A DNA stretch of 34,605 bases from DASUXA01 sp036378155 (GCA_036378155.1 DASUXA010000028.1:1-34605); one strand, 5' to 3'. Numbered from the stretch's first letter, positions 6,883 through 15,107 are shown. Numbers and translations are program-made. Notes: generated by a model not told the origin, from the letters alone.

Positions 6883-8259
6883 GTGGGTGTCACGCAGGAG
6901 CAGGCGACCGGACTGTCAGCCGAGCGGTACGTGTGGCCCGACAGTCGCGAACGTCTGTTCGTCGCCGCCACCTCGCGGGCGCTGCGCGGCGCCGACTGCC
7001 ACGACCTTGCCGGCGCCCCGGTCCTGGCGCGTACCGGGGTGCTGCCTGCGCCGCTGAGCCGTCTGGTGGTCGGTCGCGCCGCCGCCCGCGCCACGGTACC
7101 GGCCCGACACCTGTGCGAACTTGATCCGGAATCGGTCGCCGAGTGGATCGTCGGGCACTACCGGCGGGACGACTACCCGGCTGTGGTGATCGGTTCGCCG
7201 CACGGCGGCGCCGTGCATCTCGCGGTCGCCCTCGGCGCGCCCTGGCTGCCCGCCGCGTTCGAAGTGGTCGCGGAGTGGCCCGACGCGGGCGCGAACAACT
7301 GCGCGGGCGCGCTCGCGCACGGCATCGCCACCGCCCAGCCGTTGCTGGACCGGCACACGCCGGTCACCCTGCGCCAGATCCACGACCCGGTCAGCAGGCC
7401 CGCGCAGACCTCGGCCGGCATCACGGTGCAGGTGCGCTGGCAGCAGGCGCCCTACCCGTACCTCGAATTCCTGAGCACCCGGCTCGCCCCGGACGCGCCG
7501 CTGCTGGTGGTACGGGACACCACCACCTGGCCGGTGATCAACGTCGGCGACCGGTACTCGTTCCAGTTGGGTGGACCGGAAAGCGGGATGAGCCCGAGCG
7601 GTTTCTACCGCGAGCAGCCCGCGCTGTGGCGGGTCGCCGAGCGACGGGGACGCACCCGCCACGGTCCGACGCACGTCACCGCGTACTGCGAGCGCGGGGT
7701 CGAGCCGGGTCTGGTGGAGAACCTGCAGGCGTGCGTACCTCGACCGATGCGCCGGATCATCTACAACCGACCCGAGGTGTTCAGCGGCGGCGTCGCCGAC
7801 CTGTACCGGTCGTGGCTGCGGCGGGCGGGTAAGTCGGGCAACCGGCTCGTGGTGGAGTCCGGTCGACTGCTGGACCCGTGGCAGGTGGTCCGAGCCGGGC
7901 TGGTGCCGTACTGGTGTCCGAACCCGCTGCGCGAAACCGCTTCCGCGGTCGAGTGGTGGCTGGCGGGCGGACAGCCGTTCACGTCGATCGACGTACTGCT
8001 CGATCCGCCGGGCAGCGGCTGGGCGGAACTCGCCCCGCTCGAGCAGTGGCGTTCGGCGGCGACGTTCGCCACCCGACGGGGCATGCTCGACCCTGCCGGG
8101 GTCCGCTCGTACCCGACGGGATGGCTGCCCACCAGGCACGCGACCGCGATGCTCCGGCAGGCGCCGTACGACCTGCCGGCACCGCAGCCGTTGGACGTCA
8201 CGACCGCCCTGGAGCACCTCGGCGCGACCAGCCCGGCCGCCGGCATGCTGGTCTGCTGA
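6883..8259 (+). CDS. Unrecognised 458-residue soluble protein
   Basis: I do not recognise this family. The protein has no signal peptide or clear membrane segment and is rich in Trp, Arg and Pro. Visible points are IGSPHGGAVHLAVALG (about 103-118), a run around HDPVSRP, a basic RRGRTRHG patch, a second half rich in WW/WLAGG, and a C-terminus ending in Cys. GSPHGG resembles a loop of an alpha/beta fold, but no catalytic set can be assigned. GTG 6883 is chosen because GAGGTGG lies six bases upstream. ATG 6868 in the same frame is possible. Codon use matches the neighbours, so this is a resident gene. It may be co-transcribed with the SDR gene. It is convergent with the cupin gene across 87 bp that hold nothing I can name. 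Confidence 0.75.
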   Translation: MGVTQEQATGLSAERYVWPDSRERLFVAATSRALRGADCHDLAGAPVLARTGVLPAPLSRLVVGRAAARATVPARHLCELDPESVAEWIVGHYRRDDYPAVVIGSPHGGAVHLAVALGAPWLPAAFEVVAEWPDAGANNCAGALAHGIATAQPLLDRHTPVTLRQIHDPVSRPAQTSAGITVQVRWQQAPYPYLEFLSTRLAPDAPLLVVRDTTTWPVINVGDRYSFQLGGPESGMSPSGFYREQPALWRVAERRGRTRHGPTHVTAYCERGVEPGLVENLQACVPRPMRRIIYNRPEVFSGGVADLYRSWLRRAGKSGNRLVVESGRLLDPWQVVRAGLVPYWCPNPLRETASAVEWWLAGGQPFTSIDVLLDPPGSGWAELAPLEQWRSAATFATRRGMLDPAGVRSYPTGWLPTRHATAMLRQAPYDLPAPQPLDVTTALEHLGATSPAAGMLVC

Positions 8260-8346
8260 ACGGTCATCCGTGACGTGGCGGCGGCAGTCCGGTGCCGCGG
8301 CGACGACCGGGCCGACGCCGCATCGGCAGCCCCCGCCCGCTGCCCG

Positions 8347-8706
8347 TTACTCCTCGGGGTCGCGGTGTGCCGTTTCCGGGCTGAACGCGGGCAGGCAGAT
8401 CGCGACGTACTCGGCGCCCTCGTCGCCCACCCGGTACCGGATCCGCTCGCCGGCGCGCGTCACGACCGCCTGCCCGGCCCGTACCTCGAGCGCCTCACCG
8501 CCGGTCTCGACGACCAGTGCCCCGCGCAGCACCACCGTGTACTCGTCGAAGTCGGGCTGCTGCGCGGGCTCCGCCCAGCCGGGCGGGGCGACCATGTGCG
8601 CCACCGACAGCGCCGCCTCGCCCGAGTTGACGCGACCGACGTACTCGTCAATGATCTTGCCGCCCGGTACCGGGATCCTCGTCGGTTTCGCGATCAGTTC
8701 CGCCAT
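8347..8706 (-). CDS. Small cupin-domain protein
   Basis: This 119-residue single-domain cupin carries the conserved second half of motif 1 (DEYTVVLRG) and a typical VRAGQAVVTRAGERIRY strand pair. In the metal motif the usual HxH is replaced by P-D-F, so a classical metal site is unlikely and a binding or non-metal role is more plausible. Its ATG overlaps the thymidine phosphorylase stop by one base (TGATG), so it is translationally coupled as the last gene of the nucleoside cluster. That position suggests a sugar-phosphate or nucleoside-derived ligand, but this is inference only. Confidence 0.8.
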   Translation of the reverse strand: MAELIAKPTRIPVPGGKIIDEYVGRVNSGEAALSVAHMVAPPGWAEPAQQPDFDEYTVVLRGALVVETGGEALEVRAGQAVVTRAGERIRYRVGDEGAEYVAICLPAFSPETAHRDPEE

Positions 8707-9983
8707 CAGGTGATCCTTTCCAGGACGAGCGCGCCGGGCGAGGGTCGCTCCGCGCTGATCGTCACCGCCGCCGTGGCGGCCGTGATCGCGCGCGGTATCC
8801 GGGCCGGGTCGTCGGCGCGCAGTTCGAGCAGGACGTCACCGGCGCGTACCGGGTCGCCGGGGCGGCGACGGATCAGCACACCGGCGGTCGCCGACACCGG
8901 GTCCTCCTTGCGCGCGCGACCCGCGCCGATCCGCCACGCCGCCAGGCCGATCTGGTAGGCGTCGACGGCGGCGACGTACCCGTCTTGCGGGGCGCGCACG
9001 TATTCGGCTTCGGGCGCGACCGGCAACGGCGCGTCCGGGTCGCCGCCCTGGGCGCGGATCATGGCGCGCCAGACGTCCATCGCGCGCCCGTCGGCGAGCG
9101 CGTCGGCGGGGTCGACGTCGGTCAAGCCAGCCAGGTCGAGCATCTCGCGGGCGAGCGCGAGGGTGAGTTCGACGACGTCCGCCGGGCCGCCGCCGGACAG
9201 TACCGCGACCGCCTCCTCGACTTCGACAGCGTTGCCGACGGCCTCGCCGAGCGGCGTGGACATGTCGGTCAACAGGGCGCGGGTCGCGACGTGGTGGGCC
9301 ACGCCCAGGTCGACCATGGTGCGGGCGAGTTCCCGCGCCTCGTCGAGCGACTTCATGAACGCGCCGGAGCCGACTTTGACGTCGAGTACCAGGGAACTGG
9401 TGCCCTCCGCGATCTTCTTGCTCATGATCGAACTGGCGATCAGCGGGATCGCCTCGACGGTGCCGGTGACGTCGCGCAGCGCGTACAGCTTCCGGTCGGC
9501 GGGGGCGAGTTCCTCACCCGCCGCGCAGATCACCGCACCCACCTTGATCAGTTGTGCGTGGAACTCCTCCGGGGACAGGTGCGCCCGCCAGCCCGGTATC
9601 GACTCGAGCTTGTCCAGCGTGCCGCCGGTGTGCCCGAGGCCCCGACCGGACAACTGCGGTACCGCCGCGCCGCAGGCCGCCACGAGCGGCGTGAGCGGCA
9701 ACGTGATCTTGTCGCCGACCCCGCCCGTCGAGTGCTTGTCCACGGTGGGCCGGTCCAGACCCGACAGGTCCAACCGCTTCCCACTGGCGATCATCGCGGT
9801 GGTCCACCGCGCGATCTCGTCCTTGTTCATACCGCGCAGCAGGATCGCCATGGCGAGCGCCGCCATCTGCTCGTCGGCGACCAGTCCGCGGGTGTACGCG
9901 TCGACCACCCAGTCGATCTGGGCGTCGGACAGCACCTCACCCTGCCGCTTGGCACGGATCACGTCGATCGCGGAGAAGTTCAC
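8706..9983 (-). CDS. deoA: Thymidine/pyrimidine-nucleoside phosphorylase
   Basis: This 425-residue enzyme splits thymidine, deoxyuridine or uridine with phosphate into base and (deoxy)ribose-1-phosphate. The glycosyltransferase family 3 motifs are present: KHSTGGVGDK (83-92) for phosphate binding and the family signature starting SGRGLGHTGGTLDKLE (112-127). The C-terminal alpha/beta domain with GYVAAVDAYQIG and the R-x-G-D-P region is complete. The GTG start at 9983 has AAGGAGG four bases upstream. The start codon overlaps the cytidine deaminase stop by four bases (GTGA), and the gene's stop overlaps the cupin ATG. Cytidine deaminase supplies uridine or deoxyuridine as substrate. Whether it is a strict thymidine enzyme or a broad pyrimidine one (pdp) cannot be told. 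Confidence 0.95.
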   Translation of the reverse strand: MNFSAIDVIRAKRQGEVLSDAQIDWVVDAYTRGLVADEQMAALAMAILLRGMNKDEIARWTTAMIASGKRLDLSGLDRPTVDKHSTGGVGDKITLPLTPLVAACGAAVPQLSGRGLGHTGGTLDKLESIPGWRAHLSPEEFHAQLIKVGAVICAAGEELAPADRKLYALRDVTGTVEAIPLIASSIMSKKIAEGTSSLVLDVKVGSGAFMKSLDEARELARTMVDLGVAHHVATRALLTDMSTPLGEAVGNAVEVEEAVAVLSGGGPADVVELTLALAREMLDLAGLTDVDPADALADGRAMDVWRAMIRAQGGDPDAPLPVAPEAEYVRAPQDGYVAAVDAYQIGLAAWRIGAGRARKEDPVSATAGVLIRRRPGDPVRAGDVLLELRADDPARIPRAITAATAAVTISAERPSPGALVLERIT

Positions 9984-10687
9984 GGCGCCTCCTTCCTCTC
10001 GCCCGACCACCGGTGGTCGATCACGCCCGGCGGGTCGCCGGGACCGGCCCAGCAGGTATCGCCGGACTGGTCGACGACGACCACCCGGTCGGTACGGGCC
10101 CGGCCCCACTCCACCATCGTGTCGACGCTGGGCACGGTCGGACCTTCCTCGAGGATGCCGGTCGGCTCGTCCGGCCCCGACGACCGTTCCCAGTACCCGG
10201 TCCACACCAGTTCGCCACCCCGCATGTCGGGGTGGATGAACACGGTGCCCCGGCCCCGGTACTCGCGCAGCCGCGCGGGCAACGCGTCGACCGGGGTCGG
10301 CTTGTCCAGGTCGACGACGTCGAAGGCGTGCGGCAGCAGTTCGGTCATCCGCAGCGGCCTCGGGTCCGCCTCGACCAGCAGCTCAGGGCCGCCGTGTTCC
10401 CACAGCAGCTGCCGGCACCGCCCGCACGGCATCAGCGGTTGCCCGGACGCGTCCACGCAGGACAGCGCGACCAGCCGACCGCCGCCGCTCGCGTGCAGCG
10501 CCGACACCACCCCGCACTCGGCGCACAGCACCACGCCGTACGCGGCGTTCTCCACGTTGCAGCCGATCACCGTGCGCCCGTCGTCGACGAGCGCTGCCGC
10601 GCCCACCGGAAAGCGGGAGTACGGGGCGTACGCCCGCTCCATAGCGGTGACCGCCGCGCGTCGCAGCTTCGCCCAGTCGATCTCCAC
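9980..10687 (-). CDS. cdd: Cytidine deaminase with a C-terminal extension
   Basis: Residues 1-122 form a standard cytidine deaminase. They carry NVENAAYG (44-51), the zinc/proton-shuttle motif C55-A-E57, and P87-C88-G-R-C91. The enzyme turns (deoxy)cytidine into (deoxy)uridine. Normal tetrameric enzymes stop near 130 residues, but this frame continues to 235. The extra 105 residues are acidic and Trp-rich (TVFIHPDMRGGELVWTGYW, VEWGRARTDRVVVVD, TCWAGPGD) and I cannot assign them to a known domain. The GTG start at 10687 is just before the EIDW that begins the enzyme, with only a weak AGGGAC ribosome site. The gene overlaps deoA by four bases and lies downstream of three hairpins that separate it from the permease gene. 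Confidence 0.9.
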   Translation of the reverse strand: MEIDWAKLRRAAVTAMERAYAPYSRFPVGAAALVDDGRTVIGCNVENAAYGVVLCAECGVVSALHASGGGRLVALSCVDASGQPLMPCGRCRQLLWEHGGPELLVEADPRPLRMTELLPHAFDVVDLDKPTPVDALPARLREYRGRGTVFIHPDMRGGELVWTGYWERSSGPDEPTGILEEGPTVPSVDTMVEWGRARTDRVVVVDQSGDTCWAGPGDPPGVIDHRWSGERKEAP

Positions 10688-10711
10688 GTCCCTGTCCCCA
10701 CGCTGTGTACC

Positions 10712-10740
10712 CTGCCGCCTCGACGGTAGCGAGGCGGCAG
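10712..10740. repeat. Hairpin 1 of 3: perfect 11-bp stem
   Basis: CTGCCGCCTCG (10712-10722), loop ACGGTAG, CGAGGCGGCAG (10730-10740). It is the hairpin nearest the cytidine deaminase start, about 25 bases upstream of the GTG. Its core sequence, loop included, is repeated in hairpin 2. Confidence 0.9.
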
Positions 10741-10749
10741 GTTGGTTGC

Positions 10750-10774
10750 GCCGCCTCGACGGTAGCGAGGCGGC
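10750..10774. repeat. Hairpin 2 of 3: 9-bp stem, same loop
   Basis: GCCGCCTCG (10750-10758), loop ACGGTAG, CGAGGCGGC (10766-10774). It is a direct repeat of hairpin 1 at a 36-bp offset and shares even the loop bases. Confidence 0.9.
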
Positions 10775-10786
10775 AGCGTCGTCCGC

Positions 10787-10810
10787 GCCGCCTCGCTGTC
10801 GTGAGGCGGC
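10787..10810. repeat. Hairpin 3 of 3: 8-bp stem, diverged loop
   Basis: GCCGCCTC (10787-10794), loop GCTGTCGT, GAGGCGGC (10803-10810). It lies six bases beyond the permease stop codon at 10816. The stem is conserved relative to copies 1 and 2 while the loop differs, which suggests that pairing rather than loop sequence is what matters. Confidence 0.85.
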
Positions 10811-10815
10811 CGAAG

Positions 10816-12084
10816 TCAACCTTTGACGTACGGTTTACCGTCCGCGGCGGGCGCCCGGACCTTCCCGACCAGCCCCGCGACCGCGAGGATGGTCACCAGG
10901 TACGGCAGCATCGACAGGAACTGCGACGGGATGTCGCTGCCGATCGCGCTCAGGAACAACTGCAACTTGTCGGCGAAGCCGAACAGCAGCGCGGCGAGGA
11001 ACGCTCCGATCGGGCTCCACCGACCGAAGATGAGCGCGGCCAGCGCGATGAAGCCCTTGCCGGCGGTCATGTTCTTGGTGAACGCGCCGACCGAGCCGAG
11101 GGTGAAGAACGCGCCGCCGACCCCGGCGATGACGCCCGCCATCAGTACGTTGCGGTACCGCACCGCGAGCACCTTGATGCCGACGGTGTCCGCGGCGGTC
11201 GGGTGCTCGCCGACCGCGCGGGTGCGCAGCCCCCACCGGGTGTGGAACAGCGCGACGTGGACGATCACCACGAGCGCGAGCGCGATGTACGTGATCACGT
11301 TCGCCTGGAAGATCATCGGTCCGAGGATCGGGATCTTGCTGAGTACCGGAACATGCCAGGTCGGGAACGTCGGCGGGTTGTTGTAGTCCTCGACGCGCGG
11401 CTGGAGCACCGCCTCGTAGAGGAACCCGGTGAGCCCCAGCGCCAGCAGGTTGAGCACCACGCCGAGGACGACCTGGTCGACCAGGTACCGGATCGCCAGG
11501 ATCGCGAGCAGCGCCCCGATGAACAGTCCACCGGCGGCGGCCGCGATCAGCCCGACCCACGCGGACGCGAACAGCGACCCGACGAACGCCCCGGCGAACG
11601 CGCCCATCAGGAACTGCCCCTCGATCGCGACGTTGATCACCGCGGACCGCTCGCACAGCACGCCGCCGAGCGCGCCGAGGATCAGCGGCAGCGCCAGGTA
11701 CAGGCTGCCCTGGGCGATGTCGCCCAGCGGCATGAAGGTGCCCTCGACCTGCCAGCACAGGAACGAGCCGACGAAGCCGACCATGGCGAGTCCGGTCATC
11801 CAGCCGAACAGCCGACCCGCCCGACCGGACAGCAGGACCAGTCCGGCGATCACGCACAGCAGTCCGAACCCGATCGCGCCGGGCGCGGCGGGGATGGTGA
11901 CGTGCGCGCCGTCCGCGTTCTGGGTGAAGGTGAACTTGGCGGCCCTGGTACCGGCGGCGGCGCCGAACCCGATCGTGGCGATCAGCCCGAGCACCAGGTA
12001 CACCGTGCCGGCCTTGCGGGCGCGGGTCCAGAACCCGGCCCGGATCGCGGCGGCGGTCGCCTGGTCGGCCGTGATGGTTGCCAT
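10816..12084 (-). CDS. Nucleoside ABC transporter permease (second permease)
   Basis: This 422-residue integral membrane protein belongs to the branched-chain/ribose permease superfamily (BPD_transp_2). About nine to ten hydrophobic segments are visible. The conserved core runs from LYLALPLILGALGGVLCERS through INVAIEGQFLMGAFAG to the cytoplasmic loop VGEHPTAADTVGI, which contacts the ATPase. With the ATPase and the other permease it should form a BMP-type nucleoside importer, like YufQ/NupQ in Firmicutes. It starts one base after the stop of the upstream permease. Its stop is followed by three hairpins that may limit read-through into the deaminase and phosphorylase genes. Confidence 0.92.
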   Translation of the reverse strand: MATITADQATAAAIRAGFWTRARKAGTVYLVLGLIATIGFGAAAGTRAAKFTFTQNADGAHVTIPAAPGAIGFGLLCVIAGLVLLSGRAGRLFGWMTGLAMVGFVGSFLCWQVEGTFMPLGDIAQGSLYLALPLILGALGGVLCERSAVINVAIEGQFLMGAFAGAFVGSLFASAWVGLIAAAAGGLFIGALLAILAIRYLVDQVVLGVVLNLLALGLTGFLYEAVLQPRVEDYNNPPTFPTWHVPVLSKIPILGPMIFQANVITYIALALVVIVHVALFHTRWGLRTRAVGEHPTAADTVGIKVLAVRYRNVLMAGVIAGVGGAFFTLGSVGAFTKNMTAGKGFIALAALIFGRWSPIGAFLAALLFGFADKLQLFLSAIGSDIPSQFLSMLPYLVTILAVAGLVGKVRAPAADGKPYVKG

Positions 12085-12085
12085 C

Positions 12086-13450
12086 TCACCAGCCCTTCGC
12101 GAGGTTGGTCATCAGCCGGGCGGAGCGGTCCTCGCGCAGCCGGAACAGCGCGCTCACCAGAGCGGGCGCCGCGATGAAGATGACGATCACGGCTTCCACC
12201 AGGTTGACCAGGTCGATCGGCACGCTGGCGGCGGACTGCATGCTCCTGCCACCGGCGCTCAGCGCGCCGAACAGCAGCGCCGCGAGCGCCACTCCCCACG
12301 GCTTGCCCCGGCCGAGCAGCGCCACCGTGATCCCGTCGAAGCCGACGCTGCCGGCGACCTGACCGGTGAGCGACTGGGCGGTACCGAGCACCATGGTCGC
12401 ACCGCCCAGCCCGGCGAGCCCCCCGGCGATCATCATGACCAGGATGAACGTACGCCCGACGCTCATCCCGGCGGTACGCGCCGCGTCCGGGTTGGACCCG
12501 ACCGCGCGCAACTCGAACCCGACGGTCGAGCGGTTCAGCAGCCAGCCCACGAAGATCACCGCGAGGATCGCGAGCACGATGCCGAAGTTCACCCGCAGAC
12601 CGGGCGGGCTCCACAGCATGGCGGTGGAGTCGACCTTCTTGCTGATCGCATCCGAGCGGGTCGGGTCGTGGACGCCGCGCTGCACGATCAGCCACGCCAG
12701 GAAGTACAGCGCGACGTAGTTCAGCATGATCGTCACGATGACCTCGTGCGCACCGGTGCGCGCCTTGAGCGCGCCCGGGATGTACCCGTACAGCCCGCCG
12801 CCGATCGCGCCGCCGATCACCGCGAGCAGCATGTGCAGGCCCCAGGGCAGGTGCAGCCCGAAGCCGATCAGGGCGGCGCCGATGGTACCGAAGATCACCT
12901 GCCCCTGACCGCCGATGTTGAACAGCCCGCCGCGGAACGCGAGGGCGACCGACAGACCGGTGAAGATCAGCGGCGCGGTGTACGTCAGCGTCTCGGAGAT
13001 CGGCGCGAGCGCCAGCTGCCAGGAGTTCGACCCGTCGAACGCGCCGGTGACGGCGGACGGGTCGACCACCGACCCGGTGAACAGGTTCGCGTACGCCTCG
13101 CTGATCGCACCCCAGCTCGCCGACAGGGCGGCGCCGGGGGCCGCGAAGAAGTACCCCCAGGTGCTGCGCACGTCCTCGTTCGCGAGGACGATCAGGATCG
13201 CCCCGATGACCAGCGAGGTCACGATCGCGAGCACGGTGACGGTGACCGGGTTGGCGCTGCTCGCCCGGTCCGCGAAGGTGCGCAGCCGGGACCGCCGGGG
13301 CGGTGCCGCCTCGCGTCCGGCCAGCCGGGCCTCGGCGTCCGGTCCGGCTGCCTCGGTGGTCGCGCCGATCGGGTCCGCGTCGGGCTCGGTCCCGACGGAA
13401 CCCGGCCGGTCGGGCGACGACCCGCCCCCTGATTCCTGCTTGATCGTCAT
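12086..13450 (-). CDS. Nucleoside ABC transporter permease (first permease)
   Basis: This 454-residue BPD_transp_2 permease is the YufP/NupP-like partner. An unusual hydrophilic N-terminus of about 65 residues, rich in Gly, Asp, Glu and Pro, precedes the first membrane segment. Core features are YTAPLIFTGLSVALAFRGGL, FNIGGQGQ, and the ATPase-contact loop VGSNPDAARTAGM. The ATG (13450) overlaps the ATPase stop by four bases (ATGA), so the pair is translationally coupled. It acts in the cytoplasmic membrane with the downstream permease to pass nucleosides delivered by the BMP lipoprotein. Confidence 0.92.
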   Translation of the reverse strand: MTIKQESGGGSSPDRPGSVGTEPDADPIGATTEAAGPDAEARLAGREAAPPRRSRLRTFADRASSANPVTVTVLAIVTSLVIGAILIVLANEDVRSTWGYFFAAPGAALSASWGAISEAYANLFTGSVVDPSAVTGAFDGSNSWQLALAPISETLTYTAPLIFTGLSVALAFRGGLFNIGGQGQVIFGTIGAALIGFGLHLPWGLHMLLAVIGGAIGGGLYGYIPGALKARTGAHEVIVTIMLNYVALYFLAWLIVQRGVHDPTRSDAISKKVDSTAMLWSPPGLRVNFGIVLAILAVIFVGWLLNRSTVGFELRAVGSNPDAARTAGMSVGRTFILVMMIAGGLAGLGGATMVLGTAQSLTGQVAGSVGFDGITVALLGRGKPWGVALAALLFGALSAGGRSMQSAASVPIDLVNLVEAVIVIFIAAPALVSALFRLREDRSARLMTNLAKGW

Positions 13451-15042
13451 GGTGTGTCCTGAGATTCGGTGGTAGCCGCGGCGGATCCGGGCGCGGCACT
13501 CGACGCGACCGGTCGACCGGTCGCATCGTCCCCGCTCCCCCGCTCGTCGGTGATACCCGCCATGAGCAGGCCGATCCGCTCACGCGGCGCGTCGGCGGGC
13601 AGGATGTCGAGCACCTTGCCGCGGTACATCACGGCGATCCGGTCGGCGAGTGCCAGCACCTCGTCGAGTTCGCTGGACACGAGCAGGACGCCGGCGCCCC
13701 GGTCGCGCTCGTGGACCACGCGCTGATGGATGAACTCGGTGGAGCCGACGTCCACGCCACGGGTCGGCTGCGACGCGATGAACAGGGTCAGCGGCCGGGA
13801 CAGTTCCCTGGCGACGATGACCTTCTGCTGGTTGCCGCCGGAAAGACTGCTCGCCGGTTCCTCGCCGGTGGCGCTGGCGCGTACGTCGAACTCGGCGATC
13901 CGCTCGCGGGCGTTGCGGGCGATCTCGACGGGGCGCAGCTTGATCCCCGCGCCGAAGGGCGGCTGGTCGTACAGGTCGAGCACCAGGTTCTCGGCGACGC
14001 TGAAGTCGCGCACCAACCCGTCGGTGCTGCGGTCCTCCGGGATGTACCCGACGCCGGAGCGCAGGATCTCCTTGGTGGTGCGACCGTGCAGGTCCGCTCC
14101 GCGCAGCGCGACGGTACCGGCGGCGACCGGGCGCAGGCCCATCACGGCCTCGACCAGTTCGGTCTGCCCGTTGCCCTGAACACCGGCGACGGCGAGCACC
14201 TCGCCGGCGCGTACGTCGAGGTCGACCTCGTCGACCGCGCGCTGCCCGCGCTCGTCGAGCACGGTGAGCCCGCGTACCGACAGCACCACCTCGCCCGGCT
14301 GCGCCGGGCTCTTGTCGACCTTGAGCTTCACGGTACGTCCGACCATCATCGACGCCAGCTCGTCCTCGCTGGCGTCCGGTCGGGCGGTACCGACGACCCG
14401 CCCCCGGCGCACCACCGTGATCCGGTCGGCGATCGCCTGGACTTCCTTGAGCTTGTGGGTGATGAAGACCAGCGACTTGCCGTCCGCCTTGAGCGCGCGC
14501 ATGACCGTGAGCAGTTCGTCGGTCTCCTGCGGGGTCAGCACGGCGGTCGGCTCGTCGAGGATGAGCAGGTCGACCTCGCGGGTCAGGGCCTTGACGATCT
14601 CCACCCGCTGCTGGACGCCGACCGGCAGGTCCTCGATGACGGAGTCGGGGTCGAGGGGCAGCCGGTACCGCTGGGACACCTCGAGCACCCGGGCGCGCGC
14701 CGCCGCGCGATCCAGGAACGGACCGTTGGTCTGCTCCGCGCCGAGCATGATGTTCTCGGCGACGGTGAACACCGGTACCAGCATGAAGTGCTGGTGCACC
14801 ATGCCGATGCCGGCGGCGATGGCGTCCCCCGGGTTGCGGAACCGCCTCGGCTCGCCGTCCACCACGATCTCGCCCTCGTCCGGCTGGAGCAGCCCGTACA
14901 GGACGTTCATCAGGGTCGACTTGCCCGCGCCGTTCTCACCGAGCAGCGCGTGGATCTCGCCCGGCTCGATCGTGAGGTTGATGTGGTCGTTCGCGACCAG
15001 GTCGCCGAAGCGCTTGGTGATGTCGCGCAGTTCGAGTTTCAG
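13447..15042 (-). CDS. Nucleoside ABC transporter ATP-binding protein, apparent CTG start
   Basis: This is a double-ATPase subunit of about 531 residues. Domain 1 has Walker A GENGAGKST (35-43), signature LPVGVQQRVEI in place of LSGGQ, and Walker B LLILDEPTAV. Domain 2 has a degenerate Walker A (VQGNGQTE), signature LSGGNQQK, and IASQPTRGVDVGS. Degenerate sites of this kind are typical for this sugar/nucleoside transporter class. No ATG, GTG or TTG lies in frame before codon 45, which is past Walker A. The only sensible start is CTG 15042, which reads CTG-AAA-CTC-GAA-CTG and has AAGGGGG five bases upstream. The preceding codon is GTC, one base from GTG. The C-terminus has a low-complexity Ala/Ser/Gly tail. 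The gene is coupled to the permease downstream and separated from bmp by a strong hairpin. Confidence 0.88.
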   Translation of the reverse strand: MKLELRDITKRFGDLVANDHINLTIEPGEIHALLGENGAGKSTLMNVLYGLLQPDEGEIVVDGEPRRFRNPGDAIAAGIGMVHQHFMLVPVFTVAENIMLGAEQTNGPFLDRAAARARVLEVSQRYRLPLDPDSVIEDLPVGVQQRVEIVKALTREVDLLILDEPTAVLTPQETDELLTVMRALKADGKSLVFITHKLKEVQAIADRITVVRRGRVVGTARPDASEDELASMMVGRTVKLKVDKSPAQPGEVVLSVRGLTVLDERGQRAVDEVDLDVRAGEVLAVAGVQGNGQTELVEAVMGLRPVAAGTVALRGADLHGRTTKEILRSGVGYIPEDRSTDGLVRDFSVAENLVLDLYDQPPFGAGIKLRPVEIARNARERIAEFDVRASATGEEPASSLSGGNQQKVIVARELSRPLTLFIASQPTRGVDVGSTEFIHQRVVHERDRGAGVLLVSSELDEVLALADRIAVMYRGKVLDILPADAPRERIGLLMAGITDERGSGDDATGRPVASSAAPGSAAATTESQDTP

Positions 15043-15077
15043 GACGGCCCCCTTAGGAGGACGTGGCCGACGGTGCC

Positions 15078-15107
15078 GCGGCCGCGGGGGCGAACCCCCG
15101 CGGCCGC
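15078..15107. terminator. Strong 13-bp hairpin between bmp and the ATPase gene
   Basis: GCGGCCGCGGGGG (15078-15090) pairs perfectly with CCCCCGCGGCCGC (15095-15107) around the loop CGAA. It is 54 bp past the bmp stop and 35 bp before the ATPase start, all in the minus direction, with no T-run. It may act as a partial terminator or an mRNA-stabilising stem that lets the lipoprotein be made in excess over the membrane subunits. Confidence 0.7.

Noticed and set aside
10712..10810. CRISPR-like array
   Set aside because: There are only three units, each an internal hairpin, with the third loop diverged, no equal unique spacers and no cas genes.
10705..13432. Two long plus-strand frames across the permease genes (490 and 667 codons)
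   Set aside because: Both are antisense shadows of membrane permease genes, rich in Arg, Gln, Asp and His, without start signals or recognisable motifs. Long shadow frames are expected in high-GC DNA.
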